Positions 19,101 through 26,485 of a stretch of 64,000 nucleotides of DNA are shown one piece after another (within the stretch, counting starts at the first letter, position 1; every line of letters begins with the position of its first letter). The notes beneath the pieces are model-generated. The model saw only the letters and a list, made by a program, of their open reading frames with translations. It searched no databases and had not been told where the DNA came from. The stretch comes from Nitrospira sp. (GTDB lineage: Bacteria > Nitrospirota > Nitrospiria > Nitrospirales > Nitrospiraceae). The stretch covers positions 1 to 64,000 of the forward strand of contig JAURZE010000025.1 of the NCBI GenBank assembly GCA_030653545.1. Direction: 5' to 3'. The position numbers and the translations under genes were made by a program.

Positions 19101-21091
19101 AGGCCGCATCCTTACGAGAGCCATCAAAGGCGCCAAGTTCAGCGGAGCTTGCGGCGAATCCCTCCTCAGCGCAGATGCCTCCGACTGAAGAGGGCCCCCC
19201 GTCGCAGTGGAAGACCGGCGATGTGGCGGTTCACACTCATCGCCCTTCAGCCAAGAAGCGAAAACCTTCGATCGAGCCAGCCTCCGAGGCCCCGGCTGTC
19301 ATACCTCCAGCTGACGAATCACCGGCAGTCCCCGCTGATTCGATCCCCCATCTGGCGTCGACGGTCGTTGAGACGGCGGTGCCGGCTACTCCAGCCGTTC
19401 AGGAAAAAGAGGAGTGGGTCAGAACCGGTGAGGCCATTCGGTTCATCGATCCGGTTGTCGCCGAGCCCGTCCATCTGATGCCGCCCCCTCCTTCTGCGTC
19501 GCACGACGAATGGCCGACGGTCTCTGTTCCGTCTACGGCTGCGTCGGCCGTCGATGTGCTCTTCCAGTCATCGGGCCGTCATACGCGAACCGAGGCGACT
19601 GAGCGAACAGCTGCTCTTAAGCCACGTCCACGGTTGAGCGCGAAGCTGGCACGCGTTCGTATTGGCCTGTCGGTGTTCATCGGTTCCTGCTTCTCGACGA
19701 CGCGTGCGCTCGTGACGTCGATAGTAGGTCTGGCGGTATTGTCTGTGGCGATCGTGACAATGGCCATTGGGGTCGTGGGTCTGACCTGGTTGGTGATGGA
19801 AGAAAAACCGAGCCCGGCATTTCAAAGTCTGACGACGTCACCTCAACGCGCCATGATGGATTCCGGCAAAAACGGATACCTGCTCTTGCTCGGATTCGAG
19901 GCGGATGCCACGGCGGATCCGGTTCAGGTAGGGTACGAGCGAAAACCGGATGTCAAGGATGTAGGGATGGCCGCGGTTTGCCATGGTGAAAATGAGGGCA
20001 TGGCAGGAGCTAATCAGAAAAACGCGTCTGCGAGTGTGGCGCAGGGTTGGTACAGGTCGGCAGATCCAGCCGGGCAGTTCATGGTCCAATCGGACAGCCT
20101 GAAAGGCTGGACGAGTCAGGCGACGGTGTCCCTCGGCCGTTACCGGCAATGGCTCAAGATGCCGTTTGAGGATTGGGGGCATGGTCAGGCGGTGACACCG
20201 CCCTGTGCGGCGATCCTCTTTGCGCATCGACTGCATGTGGCGGAAGGTTTTAGCCAAGGGGCTGTTCCCGAGGCTGGAGTTGAGCGGCTGGAAGGTGACA
20301 TGGAAGCCTGGCGGACCACGCTCAGCCAGGCGAAGACCCTTCCGGTCAAGATGATGGCGCTCCAGGCGATCAACGATGATATTGCGGTTGCCTCAGGGCT
20401 GCTGGTCAAGCCGGACTTCGACGGCAAGGCGCTTCCTCGGATCACGAAGATGCTTCGCCCGCTCGATCCGGTCGAGTCGTCGATGCGATGGCCGATGCAG
20501 AGTCAGTTGGTTTTGGCGACCAAGTCGTACGGGGCACAACTCGATGCTGACCGGGGTGAGGACGTGCCGTTCCATGTCAGCGTGGCCAGTATGCTTCCGC
20601 TGCCGAAGCAAAGACGATTCAACGACTACGCTGAATACTACGAATCGTCATATAAGGCTGCCGGAGAAGGTCGGTATGGCGCGATGCCAAAGCGCTCCAC
20701 GTATATCAAACATCCGGCGACCAGCGTCATGGACTATGTAACAAATCCGATTGAAAACATCATCGGCATTGATCCGCTTCCGGCATGGGATCACTACAAT
20801 GGCTTGGTTGTCGACACCGATGCGCGTCTCCGTCTGGCGAGTCTGCAAGCCTGGCTACGACGCGGTCCGCAGGATGCCGATCTGCTTGCGCGGATCGCGA
20901 AAGCCGGTCAACGCTTTTATGATCCCTATACGGGCCTTCCGATGTTGGTCAATCTCAAGAGAGGGGTCATGTATAGTGTGGGCCACGATGGTAAGGACCA
21001 AGACGCAGACCCACAGCAGGACGTTGTCGTGTCCATCCCAATCAATCAACCTGCGACAGCTACTGCCAAGCCTGTTCCGAAGTCGAAGTAA
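16160..21091 (+). CDS. Very large TPR / low-complexity / single-TM envelope protein
   Basis: A 1643-residue protein starting at GTG 16160 (weak ribosome site). Residues about 30-160 form TPR-like helices (ALKELLALDPANMEARRLFA and following). Residues about 190-1150 are Ser/Pro/Glu/Val-rich, acidic and probably disordered, with a recurring PWEQxQE-like motif near residues 233, 388, 512, 671 and 756. A basic stretch precedes one transmembrane helix at about 1187-1213. The C-terminal 430 residues are predicted outside the membrane and end with YDPYTGLPMLVNLKRGVMYS followed by GHDGKD, which resembles the C-terminal segment of GspG-like pseudopilins. This layout (cytoplasmic TPR, long linker, outside domain) suggests a membrane-spanning scaffold; no family is recognised for the whole. 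Confidence 0.82.
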   Translation: MRADKKTPLKADKKIASRSHKRGVIGYSKKSALLEDAITQMNAGKYGRSSAALKELLALDPANMEARRLFATLHLRLGSLLPARQAFESLANEALERQDYWLAESLLREYLAAGPRCVPFIEKLGSVYQEKGDALAASEEFAKAIDILIEDPDPDRPALPTELYAKIRELAPASSPAFRLASLFDAQTGELIARAAVAPSSNPEEVLAPPVTMEPSESTTSNQSTAMSDPVSGVMPWDDLPAGTSVLPAQSFQPESPDQVASSTAELPAASEASSLADESFALRDGFIDEVPAELSVSPSSQGSSSDSSAPIAHQGAASTGFSRTHEEMPATTTASPGSEWGAASLPISQASWNTDSNEATSVADAVQPPQSDVSITLPSPTSDAFLAPLPWEQVQEATVAISQPDGESLSAGFQGVESASSVSPEIAPIEVGSSDESGEKQKEESSLLAGTGTTLSLATTEECSPDVAWSAPDVVATEPSSSYSPSPEPSQTISASGEPQSDVLAESVPLPMPWEQIQESPVSIEGFTQESIALAGTTPDPLSTQLQEAVPPVVGDQVISAAIASSPEPGGLESRDASFLLDDVRSSPESLAAYEPSPKTKIGEFSWASIFNSAWKFGSSSPAPHDSLQHSSPVEPPEVAESAISQEAVGTPVLHEEQTPAVSPGAMSESMPLSGDQIQDAPTTIPFTDSALSTSGEFLEECTVAAVELPEEVVALEVPAVVPVIQDEQADVVASEETSEVMPASASLAEPAVSSMPWDQAEDTPAPISSVDSAMGLAVEPLVESPAMPVESISMLDDAAVYDAPQVVPPVEAPAVSTAVVIEESRSLEVVQVESAEVAFRFKDSNRAGAEPTAISESLQAQPQALPDEKLIDSQPAASSSLADDRLPVHSEEFRIVSPAEPSPVVQELVKPDAPVSSAAPALAPAPSPESVPPVLPHELLPVLQTLVDQLSVVTKTIPAISAETKSSEVVSRDQEVVPEAASLREPSKAPSSAELAANPSSAQMPPTEEGPPSQWKTGDVAVHTHRPSAKKRKPSIEPASEAPAVIPPADESPAVPADSIPHLASTVVETAVPATPAVQEKEEWVRTGEAIRFIDPVVAEPVHLMPPPPSASHDEWPTVSVPSTAASAVDVLFQSSGRHTRTEATERTAALKPRPRLSAKLARVRIGLSVFIGSCFSTTRALVTSIVGLAVLSVAIVTMAIGVVGLTWLVMEEKPSPAFQSLTTSPQRAMMDSGKNGYLLLLGFEADATADPVQVGYERKPDVKDVGMAAVCHGENEGMAGANQKNASASVAQGWYRSADPAGQFMVQSDSLKGWTSQATVSLGRYRQWLKMPFEDWGHGQAVTPPCAAILFAHRLHVAEGFSQGAVPEAGVERLEGDMEAWRTTLSQAKTLPVKMMALQAINDDIAVASGLLVKPDFDGKALPRITKMLRPLDPVESSMRWPMQSQLVLATKSYGAQLDADRGEDVPFHVSVASMLPLPKQRRFNDYAEYYESSYKAAGEGRYGAMPKRSTYIKHPATSVMDYVTNPIENIIGIDPLPAWDHYNGLVVDTDARLRLASLQAWLRRGPQDADLLARIAKAGQRFYDPYTGLPMLVNLKRGVMYSVGHDGKDQDADPQQDVVVSIPINQPATATAKPVPKSK

Positions 21092-21319
21092 TCTCACCGG
21101 TTTCCTGTCTCACCGCACAGTCGTGACGCTGTTGACCGCCGCGTTCTCGTCGCCAGTCGGTGTCAACCTCAGGCTCCTTAAGACGTTTAGATAAATATGC
21201 GGCTTTCTCTGACTGTGAGTCGTGTGGAATGCACGTCTTGACCTAGAGAGCAGATCTCATGACAATTAGGCGCACGGCGCAGGATCGTGTTTCGTCAGCA
21301 TCGAGGTGAGGAGTTGCGA

Positions 21320-21931
21320 ATGGCTCTCTCTCGTAATCTGACACCGGCCCACAGTGGTCAATGCTATCTGGGGGGGAGGATCTCGACTCTGGAGGAGACA
21401 CGGGCGCTGGATCGATTTTTAGCCGGGGTCGAACGCCGCGCGTTTCGGATGGCACAGATCGCCACGGGACACGATGACGAGGCGTTGGATCTTGTGCAGG
21501 AGGCCATGCTCAAGCTGGTCGAACGGTATGGTGCGCGCGATGAAGCGGAATGGGGGCCGCTGTTTCATCGGGTCTTACAATCGAAGATTCACGATTGGTA
21601 TCGGCGGACAAAAGTCCGGTCTCGCTGGCGTTTCTGGTTGGGCCGCGACGAGGGCGGCGAGGAAGCCGGCGATCCACTGGACACGATCGCTGATACGACG
21701 ACTCCGACGGCTGACCACCAACTGAAGGTCAAAGAAGCCTCGGCGGCGCTTGATGCGGCATTGCGTACGCTGCCTTTCCGCCAGCAGCAAGCGTTCTTAC
21801 TGCGGGCTTGGGAAGAGCTGGATGTGGCGCAAACCGCGGCGGCGATGGGCTGCTCTGAGGGGAGCGTGAAGACACACTATTTCCGTGCCATTCATGCGCT
21901 TCGAACGCGATTAGGAAATCATTGGCCATGA
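21320..21931 (+). CDS. ECF-type RNA polymerase sigma factor
   Basis: A 203-residue sigma-70-family protein. Region 2 covers about residues 30-100 (AFRMAQIATGHDDEALDLVQ, EAMLKLVERYG, IHDWYRR) and region 4 about 140-195 (RTLPFRQQQAFLLRAWEELD, AAAMGCSEGSVKTHYFRAI, a helix-turn-helix). A charged insert joins them. GAGGAG lies 6 nt before ATG 21320; the longer frame from 21287 lacks a site. The stop overlaps the next start (ATGA). In other bacteria a similar sigma gene precedes DUF3619 and DUF3106 genes, as here, so the neighbours are probably its regulator and targets. Confidence 0.88.
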   Translation: MALSRNLTPAHSGQCYLGGRISTLEETRALDRFLAGVERRAFRMAQIATGHDDEALDLVQEAMLKLVERYGARDEAEWGPLFHRVLQSKIHDWYRRTKVRSRWRFWLGRDEGGEEAGDPLDTIADTTTPTADHQLKVKEASAALDAALRTLPFRQQQAFLLRAWEELDVAQTAAAMGCSEGSVKTHYFRAIHALRTRLGNHWP

Positions 21932-22281
21932 ATCAGGATCTGCATCACAGCGATCATGAGTTTGTCGGCCAGGCCAAGGTGGTGTTGGATCGTGCCGTCG
22001 GCGAGGTAGATCATGCGACGGCCCTCCGACTGCAGCAGGGACGGCTGTCCGCGTTGGATGCCTATGCGCGCCGGTCTCCTTGGCGTACCTGGGTTTCCGG
22101 CCTGGCAGTAGCCTCGCTTGCGGCGCTGGCCGTGCTGCTCTGGGCACAACTGGCGGCGCCTCCTCAGCATGCGGCCGTGTCGTTGGATGATTTCGAGCTC
22201 GTCACGTCAGTCGAGAATGTCGAGCTAGCCGAAGATCTCGAATTTTTTCATTGGCTGGCCGGTGATGACCAGGCAGGGTAG
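21928..22281 (+). CDS. DUF3619-like single-pass membrane protein (possible anti-sigma)
   Basis: A 117-residue protein with a cytoplasmic N-terminal part (about 45 residues), one transmembrane helix (TWVSGLAVASLAALAVLLWAQ, about residues 53-73) and an acidic outside tail (VENVELAEDLEFFHWLAG). This layout and its position directly after an ECF sigma gene match DUF3619 proteins, which may serve as anti-sigma factors. It lacks a zinc-binding HxxxCxxC motif. Start ATG 21928 overlaps the sigma stop. Confidence 0.72.
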   Translation: MNQDLHHSDHEFVGQAKVVLDRAVGEVDHATALRLQQGRLSALDAYARRSPWRTWVSGLAVASLAALAVLLWAQLAAPPQHAAVSLDDFELVTSVENVELAEDLEFFHWLAGDDQAG

Positions 22282-22600
22282 CGGGCAGACGTGCTTGGGC
22301 TGGATGTGCTGCGCGTTGCTGTGGACGGCGGGATCGTCGGCTGCCGCGCCGCCTGAGGCCGCGCAGGCTCCGGATGCCGAGTTCCTGGAATTTTTAGGAA
22401 ATTGGCACACGGGCGATGGCCGATGGGTCGACCCGTTTCATGCGGCTGAATTATCGGGTGCCGAGGCGGTGGCGCCCCAAAAGGACCAGCGATCCGGGCC
22501 GACGCAAGAAACCCCGCGAACGAATCGACGGGAAAGTCGTGAAGGGTCTGATCAGCAGGGGACCCGTCCAATCGATCCCATGCGAGAGATGAAGCGATGA
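22265..22600 (+). CDS. Small secreted protein in the sigma/DUF3106 operon
   Basis: A 111-residue protein with a signal peptide (LGWMCCALLWTAGSSAAA) and a short conserved-looking block DAEFLEFLGNWHTGDGRWVDP near residues 37-57. The C-terminal half is charged and low in complexity. It overlaps the upstream gene by 17 nt and the DUF3106 gene by an ATGA-type overlap. Small proteins with a FLEFLG..DG.WVDP block occur next to DUF3106 genes elsewhere; the function is unknown. Confidence 0.68.
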   Translation: MTRQGSGQTCLGWMCCALLWTAGSSAAAPPEAAQAPDAEFLEFLGNWHTGDGRWVDPFHAAELSGAEAVAPQKDQRSGPTQETPRTNRRESREGSDQQGTRPIDPMREMKR

Positions 22601-23127
22601 TGGGATTTATGCTCAACATTATTCTGCTGTTTGGATGGAGCCTCGCGGCATGGGCTCAGGCTGAATCCCAAGGTGTGCCGTGGAGCCAACTGAATCAGCA
22701 GGAACAACAGCTGTTGCAGAAGTTCAATCAGGGCTGGGATCAGCTGCCGGCTGATCGTCAGGAACGTTTGCGCAACGGCGCGCAACAGTGGTCGAACATG
22801 AATCCTGATGAACGCACCGAGGCGCGGCAGCGGTTTCAGGAGTGGCGACAGATGTCTCCGGACGATCAACAGCGATTGCGCGACCGGTTCCAGCGATTCC
22901 GCGAGTTGCCGCCGGACAAACGTGAGGCCATTCGCAACGCGCGGCAGTGGTTTCGGTCGTTGCCGCCTGAAGAGCGTCACGAGATGCGTCAGCGCTGGAA
23001 GAATATGACGCCCGACGAACGGCGCACGCTTCGCCGGCAGTTCAAAAAGAACTTCGATGCCGACGGGTCTGCTCCATCGTCGAATCAGTTCCCGCACCGC
23101 GACCGGCCGTTCCGTCCCAACCACTAA
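22597..23127 (+). CDS. DUF3106 periplasmic protein
   Basis: A 176-residue secreted protein. A signal peptide (MLNIILLFGWSLAAWAQA) is followed by about 130 residues of imperfect helical repeats built around LPxDxRERxRxxxxxWxxMxPDE, for example QLPADRQERLRNGAQQWSNM and SLPPEERHEMRQRWKNMTPD. This is the DUF3106 pattern, resembling CpxP/Spy-type helical periplasmic proteins only in general character. The C-terminus is basic. It is the last gene of the sigma operon and a plausible envelope-stress effector; this is inference. Confidence 0.83.
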   Translation: MMGFMLNIILLFGWSLAAWAQAESQGVPWSQLNQQEQQLLQKFNQGWDQLPADRQERLRNGAQQWSNMNPDERTEARQRFQEWRQMSPDDQQRLRDRFQRFRELPPDKREAIRNARQWFRSLPPEERHEMRQRWKNMTPDERRTLRRQFKKNFDADGSAPSSNQFPHRDRPFRPNH

Positions 23128-23240
23128 GCGATTCCTGATGCGTGCTTGACAGTGCCGCACGCATTCCACAGAATCACTGGGGTGTGAGTCTTGTGTCTGG
23201 AACACGTCCAGACTGCGCGTCTATTTCAGGAGATCAATCG

Positions 23241-23924
23241 ATGAAAAGCGAAATTCTTTATCCCGGAGCGTTCCCGATGGTGCGTGTTGAGTTGGCGGCC
23301 GGGGAGCACATCAAAGCCGAATCGGGTGCCATGGTAGGTTCGTCACCGACGGTGGATGTCGAAAGTAAGATGGAGGGCGGGTTTCTCGGGGCGCTCTCGC
23401 GCAAGCTTTTGACAGGGGAAAAGTTCTTCTTCCAGACTTTGAGGGCCAGTCGGGGACCGGGCGAAGTGTTGCTGGCGCCGACAGTGCCGGGCGAAATCGT
23501 CATTCTGGAGCTCGACGGCGTGAACGAATACATGGTGCAGAAAGACGGATTTCTGGCCGGGGCCGACTCCATCACGATTGAGAGCAAGATGCAGAGTTTG
23601 AGCCGCGGACTCCTGGGTGGCGAAGGATTTTTCATTCTGAAGATCGGCGGCAAGGGGATGCTGGCGGTGAATAGCTTCGGCGCCATTCATAAGATCGAGC
23701 TCAGGCCGGATCAGGAATACATCGTGGACAACAGCCACCTTGTGGCCTGGTCTGCGACGACGTCGTACAACATCGAGAAAGCCGCGTCTGGTTGGGTCGC
23801 CAGCTTCACGTCCGGCGAAGGGCTGGTGTGCCGGTTCCGCGGGCCGGGGATTGTGTATATCCAGAGCCGCAATCCGGGCAGCTTCGGGGCCTGGATCAGA
23901 CAATTCATCCCGGTCTCCGAGTAG
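23241..23924 (+). CDS. AIM24 / TIGR00266 family protein
   Basis: A 227-residue soluble protein of the AIM24 family (TRAP-like beta fold). Family blocks are PMVRVELAAGEHIKAESGAM, the Gly-rich GGFLGALSRKLLTGEKFFFQ, SRGLLGGEGFFILKIGG and the closing VYIQSRNPGSFGAWI. The biochemical role of bacterial members is unknown. AGGAGA lies 7 nt before ATG 23241; the longer frame to 23142 has no site. A dispersed intergenic repeat follows immediately. Confidence 0.88.
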   Translation: MKSEILYPGAFPMVRVELAAGEHIKAESGAMVGSSPTVDVESKMEGGFLGALSRKLLTGEKFFFQTLRASRGPGEVLLAPTVPGEIVILELDGVNEYMVQKDGFLAGADSITIESKMQSLSRGLLGGEGFFILKIGGKGMLAVNSFGAIHKIELRPDQEYIVDNSHLVAWSATTSYNIEKAASGWVASFTSGEGLVCRFRGPGIVYIQSRNPGSFGAWIRQFIPVSE

Positions 23925-23925
23925 C

Positions 23926-24087
23926 GGATGCTGAAAGCGACAGCGAACTTCGTTCTCGGCTCGATCCAATCCTCAACGTACCCCGCGCGAGGAACGAGCT
24001 GTCTTGGCAACTCGGGGTGGGTGGAAGCCAGTCACGCCTCCGGTTTCTGCTCGCCTGCGGCCTCGTTCGAGACCATTTTGAGCAGCC
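23926..24087. repeat. Dispersed intergenic repeat, copy R1
   Basis: The segment begins GGATGCTGAAAG, contains CTTCGTTCTCG and CCTCAACGTAC, and ends TTTTGAGCAGCC. The same landmarks occur at 39861-39996 in the same orientation. The ends of the family are imperfect inverted repeats. It fills almost the whole gap between the AIM24 stop and the M48 start. Boundaries are approximate; the middle diverges from R2. Confidence 0.55.
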
Positions 24088-24100
24088 GGGTAAGCTCTAA

Positions 24101-25246
24101 ATGACCACTGCTTTTTCTCCCAACGCACTTTGTTTCGGTGAAGAGTTTCCGGCCACCGGCGCGCCTTGTCTTGTCCAGATCGAAGGCGATGGGCTCGCGA
24201 TCGCTTATGAGCCGGCAGGATCGACGGCTCCATCTGAGCGAGTGCTCTTTACGGGGGTGGCGGTGTCCGCCGGTGGGCTGGATCATGATCATCTGGTTGT
24301 GAAATGGGGGGAGGGCCTGCAGGCCCGCACGTTGTATCTCAAACATCCCGACCTTATCCGGGCCTTCCGTGAAGCGGCGCCGGATCACTTGAGTCAGCCG
24401 TTTGAGCAGGCCGCGGAGCGAGTGCGGCAGGTACGCCACCGGCATCGTGTCATGTGGGGGACTGTCGCTGGCTCGATCATGGCTGTGGCGCTGGGGCTCT
24501 GGTTCGGAGCTGATCTGTTGGTGGAGATGGCGGTGAGCCGGATTCCGGTCGAGTGGGAGCAGAAGATTGGCGAAGCGGCCTACAAGGATTTTCTGAGCCA
24601 TCAAGACGTGATGAAAGAAGGCCCTGCCGTCAAGGCGGTCGAAGAGATGACGCAGCGTCTAGCCGAGCAGATTCCGAACAATCCTTACAAGTTTCAAGTC
24701 ACCGTGGTGAAGAGCGACGTCGTCAATGCGTTTGCGCTACCAGGCGGCTACGTCGTCGTGTTTACCGGCTTGATGAAAAAGGCGGACAGTGGAGAAGAAG
24801 TCGCGGGTGTCTTGGGCCATGAGCTCAACCACGTGCTGCAACGCCACGGGATGGAGCGCATGGTGAAAAGCCTGGGCATTATGACCGTGGTTGCGATCAT
24901 CGTCGGCGATCAGCAGGGGCTGATCGGATTGATGCGCCAAGTCGGCGTCGAACTGCTGACACTCAAGTTCGACCGCGCGCAGGAAATGGAAGCCGACCTG
25001 ACCGGGCTGCAGTTGGTGTATCGCGCCAAGATCGATCCCAAAGGCATGATCACCTTTTTCCAAAAGCTCTCGGAGAATGACGAGGGACGGTTGGAGTGGC
25101 TTTCCACCCATCCGATGAGCAGCGCCAGAGCCGATCGTCTAAAGGCTGAATTGGCGGCTCTTCCGAAGCGCTCTCCCGAGCCCTTCACGTTTCAGTGGAG
25201 TGAGGTGCAGGGTGCGCTCGGAGTTTCGCCCGTTGCGGCACCGTGA
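24101..25246 (+). CDS. M48-family membrane metalloprotease
   Basis: A 381-residue protein. A cytoplasmic N-terminal domain of about 115 residues precedes one TM helix (residues 117-141). The M48 peptidase domain carries HELNH (zinc-binding HExxH, residues 240-244) and the third-ligand Glu in EMEADLTGLQLV near residue 296. VNAFALPGGYVVVFTGL and the C-terminal STHPMSSARADRLKAEL are typical of the BepA/Oma1-like branch, so a role in envelope quality control is plausible. The start lies 14 nt after repeat R1, so its ribosome site (GGTAAG) is formed by the repeat boundary. The stop overlaps the next gene (GTGA). Confidence 0.9.
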   Translation: MTTAFSPNALCFGEEFPATGAPCLVQIEGDGLAIAYEPAGSTAPSERVLFTGVAVSAGGLDHDHLVVKWGEGLQARTLYLKHPDLIRAFREAAPDHLSQPFEQAAERVRQVRHRHRVMWGTVAGSIMAVALGLWFGADLLVEMAVSRIPVEWEQKIGEAAYKDFLSHQDVMKEGPAVKAVEEMTQRLAEQIPNNPYKFQVTVVKSDVVNAFALPGGYVVVFTGLMKKADSGEEVAGVLGHELNHVLQRHGMERMVKSLGIMTVVAIIVGDQQGLIGLMRQVGVELLTLKFDRAQEMEADLTGLQLVYRAKIDPKGMITFFQKLSENDEGRLEWLSTHPMSSARADRLKAELAALPKRSPEPFTFQWSEVQGALGVSPVAAP

Positions 25247-25773
25247 TTGCCAAGGGCCAGACGCACATCGGCGTGATCGCCGATACTCATGGCCTGTTTG
25301 ATCAGGCGATCATTGCGCATTTCGCAGGTGTCGCAGCCATCCTCCATGCCGGTGATATCGGCGATCCTGAGGTCATTCGGCAGCTCCAGCGGATCGCCCC
25401 GGTCATCGCCGTGTCGGGCAACGTCGATGAGTTCGAAGATAGCGGATTCCCCAGGTCGCGCGTGATCCGCCGTGCCGGGGTGACGATTGGAATCCGCCAC
25501 ATCCTGTTCGAGCGCGGGAAGCTGACCGTGGAAGCAAGAGAGTGGTTGGACAAAGAACAGCTCGACGTCTGCGTCTTCGGCCACAGTCATCGTCCGACCA
25601 TTGAGCGCTATGGCCCAACCCTGTTGTTCAATCCCGGGTCAGCCGGACCGAAACGGTTTTCCCTGCCGCGCGGCGTCGGGATGCTGACCTTCGTTGGAGG
25701 GCGGATTGAGCCCAGAGTCATCCCGCTGCAGCGGAAGGCTGATGGAAAGCGCGACGATCGTCACTCGCGCTGA
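25243..25773 (+). CDS. YfcE/MJ0936-type metallophosphoesterase
   Basis: A 176-residue calcineurin-like phosphodiesterase. Metal-binding blocks appear in order: GVIADTHG (residues 10-17), HAGDIGD (about 35-41), SGNVDE (about 57-62) and FGHSHRP (about 111-117), with NPGSAGPKR completing the fold. Family members hydrolyse phosphodiesters with Mn or Ni. The start is GTG 25243, overlapping the protease stop, so the two are translated together. The Lys/Arg/Asp-rich tail is slightly longer than usual. Confidence 0.9.
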   Translation: MIAKGQTHIGVIADTHGLFDQAIIAHFAGVAAILHAGDIGDPEVIRQLQRIAPVIAVSGNVDEFEDSGFPRSRVIRRAGVTIGIRHILFERGKLTVEAREWLDKEQLDVCVFGHSHRPTIERYGPTLLFNPGSAGPKRFSLPRGVGMLTFVGGRIEPRVIPLQRKADGKRDDRHSR

Positions 25774-25869
25774 AACAGGAATGGTATGCTGACTCTCACC
25801 GTCGTGCAGTGGACATTGTAGAATTCATACGTGGCGATCTCTTTGTGGCTGCGTGTCGCAGATATTTGT

Positions 25870-25900
25870 TTGAGATTTTGCCGCCGAATTGGTCTATACT
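25870..25900 (+). promoter_or_regulatory. Candidate promoter for the DUF3015 gene
   Basis: TTGAGA (25870-25875) and TATACT (25895-25900) lie upstream of ATG 25962. The spacer is 19 nt, slightly long. The surrounding DNA is A/T-rich. Confidence 0.4.
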
Positions 25901-25961
25901 TGTAGAAATTTCCCGATAGATTTATTCGGGGAGTCGGTAATTTATCCACTAAGGAGGGCTT

Positions 25962-26474
25962 ATGATGAAGAGAGTGCTCTTGGCATCGTTGGCTGTGGCC
26001 TTCATGGGTATGCAGGCGGGCTTGGCGATGGCGGCAAATCCTGACACAGGACCGGGTTGCGGCCTGGGTAAGCTGGCTTGGCAGAATTACCCCCACCAGA
26101 AGGTCATCGGTGTCCAGACTATGGAAGCAACCACCAATGGACTCATGGGGAATCAGACGTTCGGGATCAGCAGCGGGACCTCCGGCTGTACCAATGATGG
26201 GAAGTTCTGGGCGCAGGAGAAGGTCAATGTATTTGCCGCGCTGAACTTTGAAAACCTGGCGCAAGACATGGCTCAGGGGCAGGGTGAACACCTGACTTCC
26301 CTGGCGACGTTGATGGGAATTCCGGCGGCGCAACAGCCGGCGTTCTTCGCGATGACTCAGGAGAAGTATGCCTCCCTCATGTCGGCAGGCGAGACTTCTC
26401 CGGTTGCACTCGTGAAAGCGTTGAATGACGCGGTGGCTACGCATCCGATGCTGGCCAAGGTTTCCGCCAACTAG
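25962..26474 (+). CDS. DUF3015 secreted protein
   Basis: A 170-residue protein with a signal peptide (cleavage after LAMAAN, near residue 26). The mature part shows the DUF3015 pattern: GPGCGLGKLAW, TNGLMGNQTFGISSGTSGCT (two conserved Cys) and EHLTSLATLMGIP. AAGGAGGG precedes tandem ATGs at 25962 and 25965. DUF3015 genes are often beside DUF4105 genes, as here; the function is unknown, probably envelope-related. Confidence 0.88.
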   Translation: MMKRVLLASLAVAFMGMQAGLAMAANPDTGPGCGLGKLAWQNYPHQKVIGVQTMEATTNGLMGNQTFGISSGTSGCTNDGKFWAQEKVNVFAALNFENLAQDMAQGQGEHLTSLATLMGIPAAQQPAFFAMTQEKYASLMSAGETSPVALVKALNDAVATHPMLAKVSAN

Positions 26475-26485
26475 TTGGTATCTCC

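Noticed and set aside
21092-21319. TTGACC at about 21133 as promoter for the sigma operon
   Set aside because: No -10 box lies at a suitable distance.
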